A DNA stretch of 64,000 nucleotides, taken from positions 33,489-97,488 of the forward strand of contig DKZG01000002.1 in the NCBI GenBank assembly GCA_002493595.1. Reading direction: 5' to 3'. The DNA is from Ruminococcaceae bacterium UBA7080 (lineage in GTDB: Bacteria; Bacillota; Clostridia; Oscillospirales; Acutalibacteraceae). Within the stretch, counting starts at the first letter, position 1; each line of letters opens with the position of its first letter. Below the pieces are notes generated by a model, which worked only from the letters and a program-made list of their open reading frames with translations, had not been told where the DNA came from and made no database searches. This document shows positions 51,053 through 60,051 of the stretch, piece by piece. The position numbers were made by a program, and so were the translations under genes.

Positions 51053-52992
51053 GATAATCCTCCAATTTCACTTGTTTCTCTCTTGGTGCGTTTAAGAAGT
51101 GAAAGCATTAATGCACCTGCCGCTGAGCCTGCTAAAAGTGCGACAATATATCCTAAAGGATTATCAACAACGGCAAATACGAATATTCCGCCGTGGGGTG
51201 CCGGGCAGGAGCAGCCGAATAATGCTGTGATAAGACCTGCTACAGCTGAGCCTGCCATACAGGATGGAATGACTCTCAGCGGATCGGCTGCAGCATAGGG
51301 AATAGCTCCCTCTGTTATAAAACAAAGACCCATAAGATAATTGACAGGGCCGTTCTTGAGCTCATCATTATTCCATTTTCTTTTATTAAAGGTAGTTGAA
51401 AGTGCTATGGCAATAGGGGGTATCATTCCGCCAATCATAACAGCTGCCATTATCCAGCCGTTGCCGTCTGCAATGGCGGCAGTTCCGAAAACATAGGCTG
51501 CTTTGTTAAACGGTCCGCCCATATCGGTTGCCATCATAGCGGCAAGTACGATGGAAAGAAGTATTTTACTTGTTTCACCGAGACTTGAAAGTGCACCGGA
51601 AAGACCGATGTTTAAATATCCTACAAACGGGTTGATTGCAAGCATAAATAGTCCGATAAGCAGGGTGCCTAAAAGGGGATAAATAAATACAGGTTTTATT
51701 CCATCCATACTTTTCGGAAGCCAATTAAATGCTTTTTTAAGAATATTTACCAATATACCGGCTATAAAGCCCGCTAAAAGTGCGCCGAGAAAACCGGAAA
51801 CGGCAGAGTCATTGCCTGTAGGAGACGACAATGTAGCACCTGTTGTTGCAAGATATCCTCCTACGATACCGGGAAGAAGTCCGGGCCTGTCCGCAATTGA
51901 CTGCGATATATATCCGGCAAGAATCGGAAGCATAAATGCAAACGCTGCTTTTCCTATCCAGAAAATGACAGCAGCAACCGGGTTGGCAGAGCCGAAGTCT
52001 CCGCCGATATCGGCGTTTCCGGCAAGTGTATCAATCAAAAAGCCTAAGGCTATTAATACACCGCCGCCTACAACGAAGGGCAGCATATGTGATACACCGT
52101 TCATAAGGTGTTTGTATAGATTTCTGCCGATTCCTTCTTTTTCGTCTGCAAATGAATGATCATCTTCGCTGTTGTCAGAATGATAAACAGCAGCATCTTC
52201 CTTTATAATTCTGTTAATCAGTTCTTCGGGATTGTTTATACCGTTTGAAACGGATGTTTTTATAACACGCTTACCGTCAAAGCGTGCCATTTTTACATTT
52301 TTGTCAGCAGCAATTATAATTCCGTCACATGCTTCAATTTCGTTTTTTGTTAAAATGTTTTTGGCTCCGCCTGAGCCGTTTGTTTCCGCTTTAAGCGGAT
52401 AACCAAGTTTTTCACCTGCTTTTTCCAATGCTTCGGCAGCCATATACGTATGTGCAATACCGGTAGGGCAGGCAGTCACGGCAAGGATTCTGTATCCTTC
52501 TCTTTTTTCATCTTCCGTATGTGTATTTTCAGGATATTTTTCACGTTCGGTTTTATCAATAATACTCAAAAATTCCGCTTTGCTTTTTGCATTTCTGAGA
52601 GCTGTGCAGAATGCAGGTTCCATAAGCATAACCATAAGTCTTGAAAGTATTTCAAGGTGCAGGTTACCGTCAAGGGGTGCTGCAATCATAAAGAAAATGT
52701 CTGTCGGTTTTCCGTCAGGGGAGTCATAATCGATCCCGTTTGACAAGGTTACGGCAGAAAGTGCTGCTTTTTTAACACTTTCCGATTTGGCGTGAGGAAC
52801 AGCAATGCCGTTGCCGATAGCTGTGCTTCCCTGCTGTTCTCTTTCAAAAATGGCTTGTTTATATGCATCTGCATCAATAAGATTGCCTGCCGTTTTGTGC
52901 AGTGCAATCAATTTGTCGGTTACCTCGGATTTTGATGAGGCACTGAGGTTCAGCTGAATTGCATCCTTTTTGAGTAAATCAATAATTTTCAT
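51049..52992 (-). CDS. fruA: Fructose PTS enzyme IIABC
   Basis: A 647-residue fused transporter. The IIA domain (about 1-150) has phospho-His in NGIAVPHAKS; the IIB domain (about 168-265) has the cysteine in VTACPTGIAHTYMAAEAL; the IIC membrane domain (about 290-640) has about nine helices and the MATDMGGPFNKAAYV and EGAIPYAAADPLRVIP loops. It imports fructose as fructose-1-phosphate. Order A-B-C, the fructose-specific type, agrees with fruK upstream. Confidence 0.95.
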   Translation of the reverse strand: MKIIDLLKKDAIQLNLSASSKSEVTDKLIALHKTAGNLIDADAYKQAIFEREQQGSTAIGNGIAVPHAKSESVKKAALSAVTLSNGIDYDSPDGKPTDIFFMIAAPLDGNLHLEILSRLMVMLMEPAFCTALRNAKSKAEFLSIIDKTEREKYPENTHTEDEKREGYRILAVTACPTGIAHTYMAAEALEKAGEKLGYPLKAETNGSGGAKNILTKNEIEACDGIIIAADKNVKMARFDGKRVIKTSVSNGINNPEELINRIIKEDAAVYHSDNSEDDHSFADEKEGIGRNLYKHLMNGVSHMLPFVVGGGVLIALGFLIDTLAGNADIGGDFGSANPVAAVIFWIGKAAFAFMLPILAGYISQSIADRPGLLPGIVGGYLATTGATLSSPTGNDSAVSGFLGALLAGFIAGILVNILKKAFNWLPKSMDGIKPVFIYPLLGTLLIGLFMLAINPFVGYLNIGLSGALSSLGETSKILLSIVLAAMMATDMGGPFNKAAYVFGTAAIADGNGWIMAAVMIGGMIPPIAIALSTTFNKRKWNNDELKNGPVNYLMGLCFITEGAIPYAAADPLRVIPSCMAGSAVAGLITALFGCSCPAPHGGIFVFAVVDNPLGYIVALLAGSAAGALMLSLLKRTKRETSEIGGLS

Positions 52993-53006
52993 TATGCATC
53001 ACTTTC

Positions 53007-53918
53007 TTATTTAAAATATTCGCTTTGAAGTATTTTATGAATCTCTTCTTTGGTGGCCAAGGTGTCGGAGAAGGCTGTTGCATTGCCGCAGGCAGAACCG
53101 AGCTTTAATGCGTATTCAAAGCTTCCGGTCTTTATAAATCCTGCAATAAAGCCTGCTACCATGGAGTCACCGCAGCCTACTGCACTTTTGATTTCTCCCG
53201 GAATATTTTTTGAGATATGCAGTCTTGCGTTTTTATCCAGAAGAGCAGCACCGTCTTTGCCGCGTGATACCAGTACATTTTCTGCACCCATGTTTTGCAG
53301 TCTTGCAGCGTATGTTTTTATATCATCAAGATTGTTGATATCTGCCGAAAAAAGCTCTGCAAGCTCATGATGGTTTGGTTTAATCAGAAGCGGTTTGAAT
53401 TTCAGTACATTTAAAAGTAAATCACCTGTAGCATCAACAATAAAATGAATACCTTTTGTGCTGAGCTTTTCTAAAATTTTTTCATAAATGTCATTATTCA
53501 TTGAGGGAGGTATTGACCCTGCAAGAACAAGAAAATCATCTCTTTTTATTTTGTTAAGCTTTTCAAAAAGCTGTTCAAGTTCGTCATGGCTGATTTCAGG
53601 GCCGTTTGCATTTATATCAAAATCCTGTTCTGATTTAATTTTCACATTAATTCTTGTGATACCGTTTTTCAGGCAAACAAAATCAGTATGAATGCCATCT
53701 GCTTGAAGCATTGTATTCAGCTGTTTGCCTGAAAAACCTCCGACAAACCCCAGTGCTTCATTTTCAATGCCGAGTCTCGTAAGAATTACAGATACATTTA
53801 TTCCTTTTCCGCCATAAAAAAGCTGTTCTGCTTCTGTTCGGTTAATATCTTTTGACTGCAAATTTTTCACATTGAGCACATAATCCAGTGCAGGATTAAA
53901 AGTTACTGTATAAACCAT
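53007..53918 (-). CDS. fruK: 1-phosphofructokinase
   Basis: A 303-residue PfkB-type sugar kinase that converts fructose-1-phosphate to fructose-1,6-bisphosphate. It has the N-terminal ALDYVLNVKNLQSKDINRTE, motif 1 GGKGINVSVILTRLG and motif 2 AVGCGDSMVAGFIAG with the catalytic Asp. Close relatives act on tagatose-6-phosphate, but fruA 14 bases downstream supports fructose-1-phosphate. No fruR gene is beside it, unlike in many Firmicutes. Confidence 0.93.
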   Translation of the reverse strand: MVYTVTFNPALDYVLNVKNLQSKDINRTEAEQLFYGGKGINVSVILTRLGIENEALGFVGGFSGKQLNTMLQADGIHTDFVCLKNGITRINVKIKSEQDFDINANGPEISHDELEQLFEKLNKIKRDDFLVLAGSIPPSMNNDIYEKILEKLSTKGIHFIVDATGDLLLNVLKFKPLLIKPNHHELAELFSADINNLDDIKTYAARLQNMGAENVLVSRGKDGAALLDKNARLHISKNIPGEIKSAVGCGDSMVAGFIAGFIKTGSFEYALKLGSACGNATAFSDTLATKEEIHKILQSEYFK

Positions 53919-54002
53919 AGTTGTACCTCTTTAATAGTAATATGCATTTAACTGATTTCATCAGTAGGCTTATTCCTTCGGATTTAAGCTATCATTATTT
54001 TT

Positions 54003-54060
54003 ATTATATCAAAGCCGGTAAAAAGCAGTCAATGTCTTCTCTTGCTTATTATTGCCGGTT
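54003..54060 (-). promoter_or_regulatory. fruK promoter with imperfect inverted repeat
   Basis: On the minus strand TTGACT (54032-54027), an 18-base spacer and TATAAT (54008-54003) sit about 80 bases before the fruK start. CCGG-centred arms at 54012-54026 and 54044-54060 form an imperfect repeat that covers the spacer and the area upstream of the -35. A repressor or activator could bind here. Confidence 0.55.
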
Positions 54061-54220
54061 TTAACAGAAATACTAATTTTTATTAGGCTTTTATTCATAT
54101 TGGTTTCAAATTAGGTTTAAACCAAATAGGAAAAGAAAGTCGATAAAAATGAATTTTATTGAAATGCTTCACTTGGCCTTATAAACCTTTTTTATCTGAT
54201 TTAAATCTATACCTATAAAA

Positions 54221-54262
54221 ATATAACAGCTCTGCAGTTTGATTATTGCAGTGCTGTTATAT
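54221..54262 (-). terminator. Terminator after the GH2 gene at 54273
   Basis: Arms ATATAACAGC and CTGCA pair with their partners (54221-54236 with 54247-54262) with one mismatch, and a T-run follows on the minus strand. It lies 11 bases after the stop codon. Confidence 0.8.
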
Positions 54263-54272
54263 TTTGTTTATA

Positions 54273-56531
54273 TTATTTTTTTATTTGATTTAGTTTTTTG
54301 CTGATTGTAATATATGCGCTGTGAGGAATTCGTGAGCCTGCCATCGCAAAAAGTTTTTCAACAGTAAAGCTTTTGAGCATATTCATCATACCTTTTGACA
54401 CACTCATATTCATTTCTTTTGTGATAATTTCAAGCATATTGTCAATAAACGCTTTTCCTTCATCATTTTTTATAATATCACTGATTTTGTCCTTCACAGT
54501 GAATACGCCCTCCGGGAATTCAATTTCGCCATCAGTATCTATATTTTCGAGGCCGGGTAGTCCCTCAAACCAATTTTTTGCACCTTCACCGAGGCTTGGA
54601 TTATCATTTTTAAATGTATAACTCTCATTAGGTGTTTCAGTTAAATTAAGAATAATCTCATCCGAAATTTCGCCGCTTACGGCTCTGATTTTGTTTTCGC
54701 CCGTATTTAGTTTTACGTTGTCAAAAATAAAAATTTTATTACAGGATTTTGTTTCTGTCTCATGGTCGTTGACAAAGAGCGTTACACTGTCGCAGTTCGA
54801 ATAAACTTTAAGTGTAACAGATTCATTTGTTCTGTCGGCAAATCTGCGAGAGCAGAGGTGTACAAATTTTTCACTGCTCCAAAATGCTTTGTAAATGAAA
54901 AAGCTGTCCTTTTTTATTTTTCTGTCAAAGGTTACAAGTCCCTTGTTGTTTCTGCCCTTAACGCCGCCTTCATCACGCATGTCCGAGGCAAAGTCAAACA
55001 TATTCCATACATGTGTGCTCCACAGATACGGTCGTGATGCAAAGGTTTTAAGCATTTCTTCATGGTAGTATGCCTGGTATTCTTCAGAGTAATCCTGCAT
55101 CTGCGGTGTATCCGTATGATACGCTGTAATGCCTTCGCAGCCGTATTCCGAGATACCGAGGCAGATTTCGGGATTGAGCTTATGAAATTCGTCAAGCCAT
55201 GGCCCATTGTCCTCGACACTGCCCATATACCAGCCGAAATAATGATTGTAGGATAGAATATCCGTAATTTTGTTAAGCGGACTGTCCATTTCAACCATAG
55301 TTAGATTCGCCATTGTGGTGAGCCTTGTTTTATCAAGCTCATGACACAAATCGTTCAGTGCGTTTAGGTTTTCAACAAGCGAATTGGTTGTGTCACCGAT
55401 TGTAATTTCATTGGCAATTCCCCAACAGATAATGGATGGATGATTATAATTCTGAAGAATGAGTTCTCTCATTTGAGAAATGGTATTGAGTTTGGCTGCG
55501 GGAGTATCCATAAAAACAGAGATAAACGGTATTTCAGCCCAAACAATCATCCCCGACTCGTCACATAAATCATAAAAATACTGGTCGTGCTGATAGTGGG
55601 CAAGGCGTATGGTGTTGGCACCGATTTCTTTAATAAGCTCCATATCCTGCTTGTGGTCATCCTTTGATATGGCCCATCCCTTGTCAAGTCGGTCCTGATG
55701 TCTTGAGACACCGTGAAGAGGATAGGATTTTCCGTTAAGGAAAAAACCTTTGTCGGGATCAACCGAAAAACTGCGGATGCCGTATTTCTGCGTTACAGTA
55801 TCGATTACACTGCCGTTTTTAATAAGTTCAGCAGTCATTTCGTAAAGATATGGATCCTTGGTGCCGTTCCAAAGATGCGGCTGTTCAAAATGAAAGACTG
55901 CATTCGTGTCCGTGACATTTTTTGTTTTGCCGTGCGTTGTAAATCTTAGTGAACAATTTTCCGGATTTGTCACATAAGCGGTAGCCTTAATGTCTGCTGA
56001 ACCGTCATCATTGATAACCGGAGTGATTTCAAGCCCCGGTGCACCATAATAATCAAGATCAAAATGAGAGGCTTTTACTATAATCAGATTAACAGCACGG
56101 TATATTCCGCCGAAAAATGTAAAATCGGCAGTTTGCGGATATATTTGATTGTTGTCGCTGTTATCAGCCAGAACAGAAATTGTGGCTTTGTTTTTTTTCA
56201 AAAATGGTGTAATATTAACGCGGAAAGTTGAAAATCCACCCTTATGTGTGCACACCTTTGTGCCGTTAATATAAACCTCTGCCAGCATGGAAACACCGCG
56301 AAATTCAAGATAGGCACGCTGTGTATAATCCATATCAACCTTAATATCTCTTATATACCAGCTTTGGCCGCGCCAAAAATCAGAACCGCCGTCCTGACCA
56401 TCTATATTATTCCAGGTATGGGGTATTTTTATATTAATCCAGCTTTTATCTGCCTTTCTCGGAACGCCTTTGATTTTATCCGTGCCTTTGTGAAAATACC
56501 AGCCGTTGTTAATATTAATGATTTGTCTCAA
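54273..56531 (-). CDS. GH2-family glycosidase with an unassigned C-terminal domain
   Basis: A 752-residue GH2 enzyme: jelly-roll domain (WYFHKG..WINIKIPHTWNN, GQSWYIRDI), immunoglobulin-like domain and TIM barrel with LHGVSRHQDR, the acid/base Glu in IICWGIANEIT and the nucleophile in ICLGISEYGCEG. The barrel favours beta-galactosidase or beta-glucuronidase; residues do not decide. The last 100 residues or so after a beta-sandwich (from NWFEGLPGLENID) form a small helical domain that I do not recognise. TTG 56531 has GGAGG 8 bases upstream inside the transporter gene, so the two are coupled; the longer frame from ATG 56585 has no ribosome site. No signal peptide. Confidence 0.87.
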   Translation of the reverse strand: MRQIININNGWYFHKGTDKIKGVPRKADKSWINIKIPHTWNNIDGQDGGSDFWRGQSWYIRDIKVDMDYTQRAYLEFRGVSMLAEVYINGTKVCTHKGGFSTFRVNITPFLKKNKATISVLADNSDNNQIYPQTADFTFFGGIYRAVNLIIVKASHFDLDYYGAPGLEITPVINDDGSADIKATAYVTNPENCSLRFTTHGKTKNVTDTNAVFHFEQPHLWNGTKDPYLYEMTAELIKNGSVIDTVTQKYGIRSFSVDPDKGFFLNGKSYPLHGVSRHQDRLDKGWAISKDDHKQDMELIKEIGANTIRLAHYQHDQYFYDLCDESGMIVWAEIPFISVFMDTPAAKLNTISQMRELILQNYNHPSIICWGIANEITIGDTTNSLVENLNALNDLCHELDKTRLTTMANLTMVEMDSPLNKITDILSYNHYFGWYMGSVEDNGPWLDEFHKLNPEICLGISEYGCEGITAYHTDTPQMQDYSEEYQAYYHEEMLKTFASRPYLWSTHVWNMFDFASDMRDEGGVKGRNNKGLVTFDRKIKKDSFFIYKAFWSSEKFVHLCSRRFADRTNESVTLKVYSNCDSVTLFVNDHETETKSCNKIFIFDNVKLNTGENKIRAVSGEISDEIILNLTETPNESYTFKNDNPSLGEGAKNWFEGLPGLENIDTDGEIEFPEGVFTVKDKISDIIKNDEGKAFIDNMLEIITKEMNMSVSKGMMNMLKSFTVEKLFAMAGSRIPHSAYITISKKLNQIKK

Positions 56532-57873
56532 GTTTTTTACCTCCGTCAGTTTTATCAAATTTATATAATAATAACATGGATACAAAACAGATTATGCTGC
56601 CGATAAGGGGAAGAGCACCTGTCATTGTATAAATTCTATTTGTAACCTCCGGTGTCTGATTGGCGCCGCTTGCCGCAATGTAACCGGTTAAATCAATTGC
56701 AAGCGCAATTGCTGCTTGACCGATACCCTGAGCCAGCTTTCTAAAAAGTGAATAGGTTGCATAAATTGAACTCTCCTCGCGCCTGCCGGTTCGCTCTTCC
56801 TGGTAGTCAATACAGTCGGCAACCATGGCCCAGGTTAAGACGGTATAAATCCCCACTGAAAGCATAACAACCGCCAGAATAAGAAACCAGACGTAAGGAT
56901 TTTTTATCTTTACGAATGTCAGTATTGCTGTTGCAATGATGGATAGAATAAAAGGATATGTGCAAAGCGTGCGTTTTGAAAATTTTTTAACAAGCGGTTT
57001 GCAAAGCACGATGGCGATAATCATCGGAAGCATGGAGATGACTGTGCCGACTGATAATAAATCCGTGTTTTTAAAATAGCACATAAAGGTATATTGCATT
57101 GTACCGGTTACAGTCATCAAAAATGCAAGCATGGCAACGCTTGATATCGTGACACCAAGCATTGGCTTGTTTTGCAGAAAAGATTTAAGGGTTTGAATAT
57201 AGTTGAATTTTTGCTTTTGCTGATAGCTTGGTTTAATTCGTTCCGTTACCGTTTTTCGTAAAAAGTAAAGGGCTATAAAACCGATTATTCCCATAACAAG
57301 AACAATCCATATAAATAAGTTACCTTTAGGGTTTTGATTTTCATCATATATAATTAACGGCAAAATCAGCATGACAGGCATTTGTGCCAGCAGTGCGCCG
57401 ATGCTTCTTGAATTTGACAATTCCGCGCGCTGAACAGGATCGGTCGTGATAGCAGACTGAAGAGCACCGTAAGGTACATTTACCGCGGTATATGCTACCG
57501 ACCATATCATATATGAACCGAGACAGAGCGCACATTTTGCCCATAACGGTGCATTTGGAATATATATAAACATTATAACACTGAATATTAAAAGCGGCAA
57601 GCTGCCCCATTTAATCCATGGCATATATTTGCTGCCCTTTTCAGGCGCATGCGAGTCACATAAGCCGCCGATGATAGGGTCATTTATTGCATCCCATATT
57701 TTTGCAATTAAAATAAGGATACTGAAAATTTTGCCCGGGATACCAAGACATGTTACAAAAAACAGCAGCATATAGTTGTTTATAAAAACAAAGCTCATAT
57801 TGCAGCCAAAATCACCGAGCATATAGCCGAATTTATCCTTAAAGCCAAATGGCTTAATTTCTTTATTATCCAT
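56515..57873 (-). CDS. GPH/MFS-type sugar-cation symporter
   Basis: A 452-residue transporter with about 12 helices and GPH features (KFGYMLGDFGCNMSFVF, KIWDAINDPIIGGLCDS, GALQSAITTDPVQRAELSNSRSIGALLAQ, MVADCIDYQEERTGRREES). It should import the glycoside, probably a glucuronide or galactoside, that the overlapping GH2 enzyme cleaves. ATG 57873 has GGAGTGATT upstream; the annotated earlier ATG at 57897 lacks a site. A palindrome lies 30 bases ahead. Confidence 0.88.
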   Translation of the reverse strand: MDNKEIKPFGFKDKFGYMLGDFGCNMSFVFINNYMLLFFVTCLGIPGKIFSILILIAKIWDAINDPIIGGLCDSHAPEKGSKYMPWIKWGSLPLLIFSVIMFIYIPNAPLWAKCALCLGSYMIWSVAYTAVNVPYGALQSAITTDPVQRAELSNSRSIGALLAQMPVMLILPLIIYDENQNPKGNLFIWIVLVMGIIGFIALYFLRKTVTERIKPSYQQKQKFNYIQTLKSFLQNKPMLGVTISSVAMLAFLMTVTGTMQYTFMCYFKNTDLLSVGTVISMLPMIIAIVLCKPLVKKFSKRTLCTYPFILSIIATAILTFVKIKNPYVWFLILAVVMLSVGIYTVLTWAMVADCIDYQEERTGRREESSIYATYSLFRKLAQGIGQAAIALAIDLTGYIAASGANQTPEVTNRIYTMTGALPLIGSIICFVSMLLLYKFDKTDGGKKLETNH

Positions 57874-57902
57874 ACAATCACTCCGAATATTGTACATTGA
57901 TT

Positions 57903-57915
57903 TAGGTTGAACCTA
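57903..57915. promoter_or_regulatory. Candidate operator before the GPH/GH2 operon
   Basis: TAGGTT-G-AACCTA is a perfect 6-base inverted repeat, 30 bases before the transporter start and downstream of the likely -10 region. This position would suit a repressor. No regulator gene adjoins it. Confidence 0.4.
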
Positions 57916-58045
57916 TGTTGCATTGATGATATTTATATATCTGCAAAAAAACGTTATATAATTATGATAAACAAAAAATTGCAAAACAAACTTATAATAT
58001 TTATTTTTTTGCAGGTGATATTAATTATGGAAGTATGGTGATTTT

Positions 58046-58981
58046 GTGTTTTATCAGTTTGATGATGATATTATAAGCGTTTGTGCTGATGAACTTAATG
58101 ATAATATTCTTACACTCGGATATGTAAATGCTTCTCAGCTGGCAGAAATTTATAAGCAGTTTGATTTTTTTTTGCAGTCCGTTGAAAACTGCCGTGAAAG
58201 AAGCAGTTTCTTTTCAAGTGATATAGAGGTTTATGATAAATACTGTTTTTTAAAGGTAAATGTTATAGGCGCTTCAAATGCGAATGAGCAAAAAAGCTGT
58301 TTTTCCTTGTTTATTAAAAAAAATCTGCTGCTTATTGTAAATGTGTATGACAAGAGCTGCTCAAACAGGGACGTGCTTCTCAATCTTTTATCTAAAGTGT
58401 CCTGTGAAAATATAACGCTTGAAAAACTGGTTTGTGCTTTTTTTGAATGCCTTATTTCAGGTGATAATAAGGAACTTGAAAATGCTGAGCTGGAGATTAA
58501 CAATTTGGAGGAAACCGTACTTAAGAATAAGGCAGATCGGAATTTTAATATGAAGCTGCTTAATATGAAAAAAGAGCTTTTAACGCTGCGTGGCTATTAT
58601 GAGCAGCTTATAGATATAAGCGAAGCCCTGCGTGAAAACGAAAATGAGATTTTTGAAAAAGAAGGGCTTAAGTCATTTCATATTTTTACAGACAAGGCTG
58701 TCAGACTGAAAGAGAATGTCGATATGCTCAGAGACAGTGTAGTGCATCTTTGGGATGCATATCAGGCCTATCTGAATATGCATCTTAACCAAACCATGAA
58801 GATATTTACTCTTGTAACAACAATCTTTTTCCCTATGACGGTAATTGTGGGGTGGTATGGTATGAATTTTGATTTTATGCCCGAGCTTCACTGGAAATAC
58901 GGATATATATATGTAATTGTTTTATGTGCTGCAGTGGTGCTGTGCCTTTATATGCTGTTTAAAAAGAAAAAATGGTTTTAA
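58046..58981 (+). CDS. CorA-family divalent cation transporter
   Basis: A 311-residue CorA-like protein. A cytoplasmic N-terminal alpha/beta domain and long helices (about 140-235, rich in Glu and Lys) precede two C-terminal membrane helices. The GMN pore motif is in VIVGWYGMNFDFMPEL near residue 275. It imports Mg2+ or a related ion, as a pentamer. The start is GTG 58046 after GGTGATT. It is the second cation-related membrane gene here after the CNNM-type and MgtC-type ones. Confidence 0.92.
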   Translation: MFYQFDDDIISVCADELNDNILTLGYVNASQLAEIYKQFDFFLQSVENCRERSSFFSSDIEVYDKYCFLKVNVIGASNANEQKSCFSLFIKKNLLLIVNVYDKSCSNRDVLLNLLSKVSCENITLEKLVCAFFECLISGDNKELENAELEINNLEETVLKNKADRNFNMKLLNMKKELLTLRGYYEQLIDISEALRENENEIFEKEGLKSFHIFTDKAVRLKENVDMLRDSVVHLWDAYQAYLNMHLNQTMKIFTLVTTIFFPMTVIVGWYGMNFDFMPELHWKYGYIYVIVLCAAVVLCLYMLFKKKKWF

Positions 58982-59030
58982 TATGCAATGATTTATGATA
59001 AACTGATAAAAAGTATATCGGGGTGTTGAT

Positions 59031-59531
59031 ATGGAATATATAAGCGAATATAATTCACCTGTCGGGATGATGCTGATGTCAAGCGACGGCGAAAATTTGA
59101 CCGGTTTGTGGATAGAGAAGCAAAAGTATTTTAAAAGCACATTGGGCGATGAATATGAAACGAAAAATTTGCCTGTGTTTGATAAGACCAAAACATGGCT
59201 TGCTAAGTACTTTAAAGGAGAAAATCCCATAATGGATTTTCAAATTAAGCCGAAGGGCAGTGCTTTTCGACAGCGTATCTGGCAATATCTTTTAAAAATA
59301 CCCTATGGTGAAATTACAACATACGGTAAAATCGCAAACGAACTGGAAAAAGAGACAGGAAAAAGAGTGTCGGCTCAGGCAGTGGGCGGAGCCATAGGGC
59401 ATAACCCGATACTCATTATTGTTCCCTGCCACAGGGTAATCGGTTCAGACGGAAGTCTGACAGGATATGCGGGCGGAATTGATAAAAAGAAATACCTGCT
59501 TGATTTGGAAAACAAGCAGGCAGTAAAATAA
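59031..59531 (+). CDS. ogt: Methylated-DNA-protein cysteine methyltransferase
   Basis: A 166-residue suicide repair protein that removes methyl groups from O6-methylguanine. The acceptor Cys is in IIVPCHRVIGSDGSLTGYAGG, after the helix-turn-helix part GEITTYGKIANELEK and the N-terminal sheet. The GTGTTG/ATG start has GGGGTG upstream. The coding sequence contains a hairpin that may end the converging trmL transcript. Confidence 0.95.
   Translation: MEYISEYNSPVGMMLMSSDGENLTGLWIEKQKYFKSTLGDEYETKNLPVFDKTKTWLAKYFKGENPIMDFQIKPKGSAFRQRIWQYLLKIPYGEITTYGKIANELEKETGKRVSAQAVGGAIGHNPILIIVPCHRVIGSDGSLTGYAGGIDKKKYLLDLENKQAVK
59495..59520 (-). terminator. Possible trmL terminator inside ogt
   Basis: CCTGCTTG (59495-59502) and CAAGCAGG (59513-59520) form an 8-base stem with a 10-base loop. 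On the minus strand TATTTCTTTTT follows. Only this strand has the T-run, so it would act on trmL although it lies in the last codons of ogt. Confidence 0.5.
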
Positions 59532-59532
59532 G

Positions 59533-60051
59533 TTAATTCGAATTTTGTGTTGGCCATTCATATTTTGTCAGCTTTCCTTTTTGAGAAAGTGCAGGATAAT
59601 TCCATTGCCTTAAAACTTCATAAGTGCCGACGCAAACTGCATTTGAAAGATTAAGACTTCTGATGATACCTCTCATCGGGAGTCTTACACATTTATCATG
59701 ATTGTTTTTTAAGAGCTCCTCGGGCAAGCCCTTTGTTTCCTTGCCGAAAACAAGATAAGCATTATTCTTGTATTGCATATCGGAATGCGTGATTTCACCT
59801 TTTGTAGTAAAATAATAAAATTCACCGTCTTTATTCTTTTCAAAAAATTCATCCGTACTTGTATAATAACTTATATCAAGCTTATCCCAGTAATCGAGTC
59901 CTGCTCGTTTAACCTGTTTGTCCGTTATGCGGAAACCCATCGGACCCACGAGATGGAGCCTTGCACCGGTTGCGGCGCAGGTTCGGGCGATATTGCCTGT
60001 GTTTTGCGGTATTTCGGGTTCAATCAGAACGATGTTAAGCGAGTATTCCAT
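59533..60051 (-). CDS. trmL: tRNA (cytidine/uridine-34-2'-O)-methyltransferase TrmL
   Basis: A 172-residue SPOUT enzyme that methylates the ribose of wobble base 34 in tRNA-Leu. It has NIVLIEPEIPQNTGNIARTCAATGARLHLVGP, then the knot motifs LVFGKETKGLPEELL and RSLNLSNAVCVGTYEVLRQ. It overlaps nagA by 17 bases. TrmL, nagA and dusB form a single operon. Confidence 0.93.
   Translation of the reverse strand: MEYSLNIVLIEPEIPQNTGNIARTCAATGARLHLVGPMGFRITDKQVKRAGLDYWDKLDISYYTSTDEFFEKNKDGEFYYFTTKGEITHSDMQYKNNAYLVFGKETKGLPEELLKNNHDKCVRLPMRGIIRSLNLSNAVCVGTYEVLRQWNYPALSQKGKLTKYEWPTQNSN

Larger units (their letters stand above)
53919..54272. other. Long intergenic region between fruK and the GH2 gene
   Basis: This 354-base stretch is AT-rich and holds no gene that I can support. 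It contains the fruK promoter and its flanking inverted repeat (54003-54060), a short inverted repeat TTGGTTT/AAACCAA (54100-54106, 54119-54125) and the terminator of the GH2 gene (54221-54262). Confidence 0.7.

Noticed and set aside
54100..54125. TTGGTTT/AAACCAA inverted repeat after the GH2 gene.
   Set aside because: Too short and too AT-rich to tell from chance, with no T-run and no clear neighbour to control. It is mentioned only within the intergenic entry.
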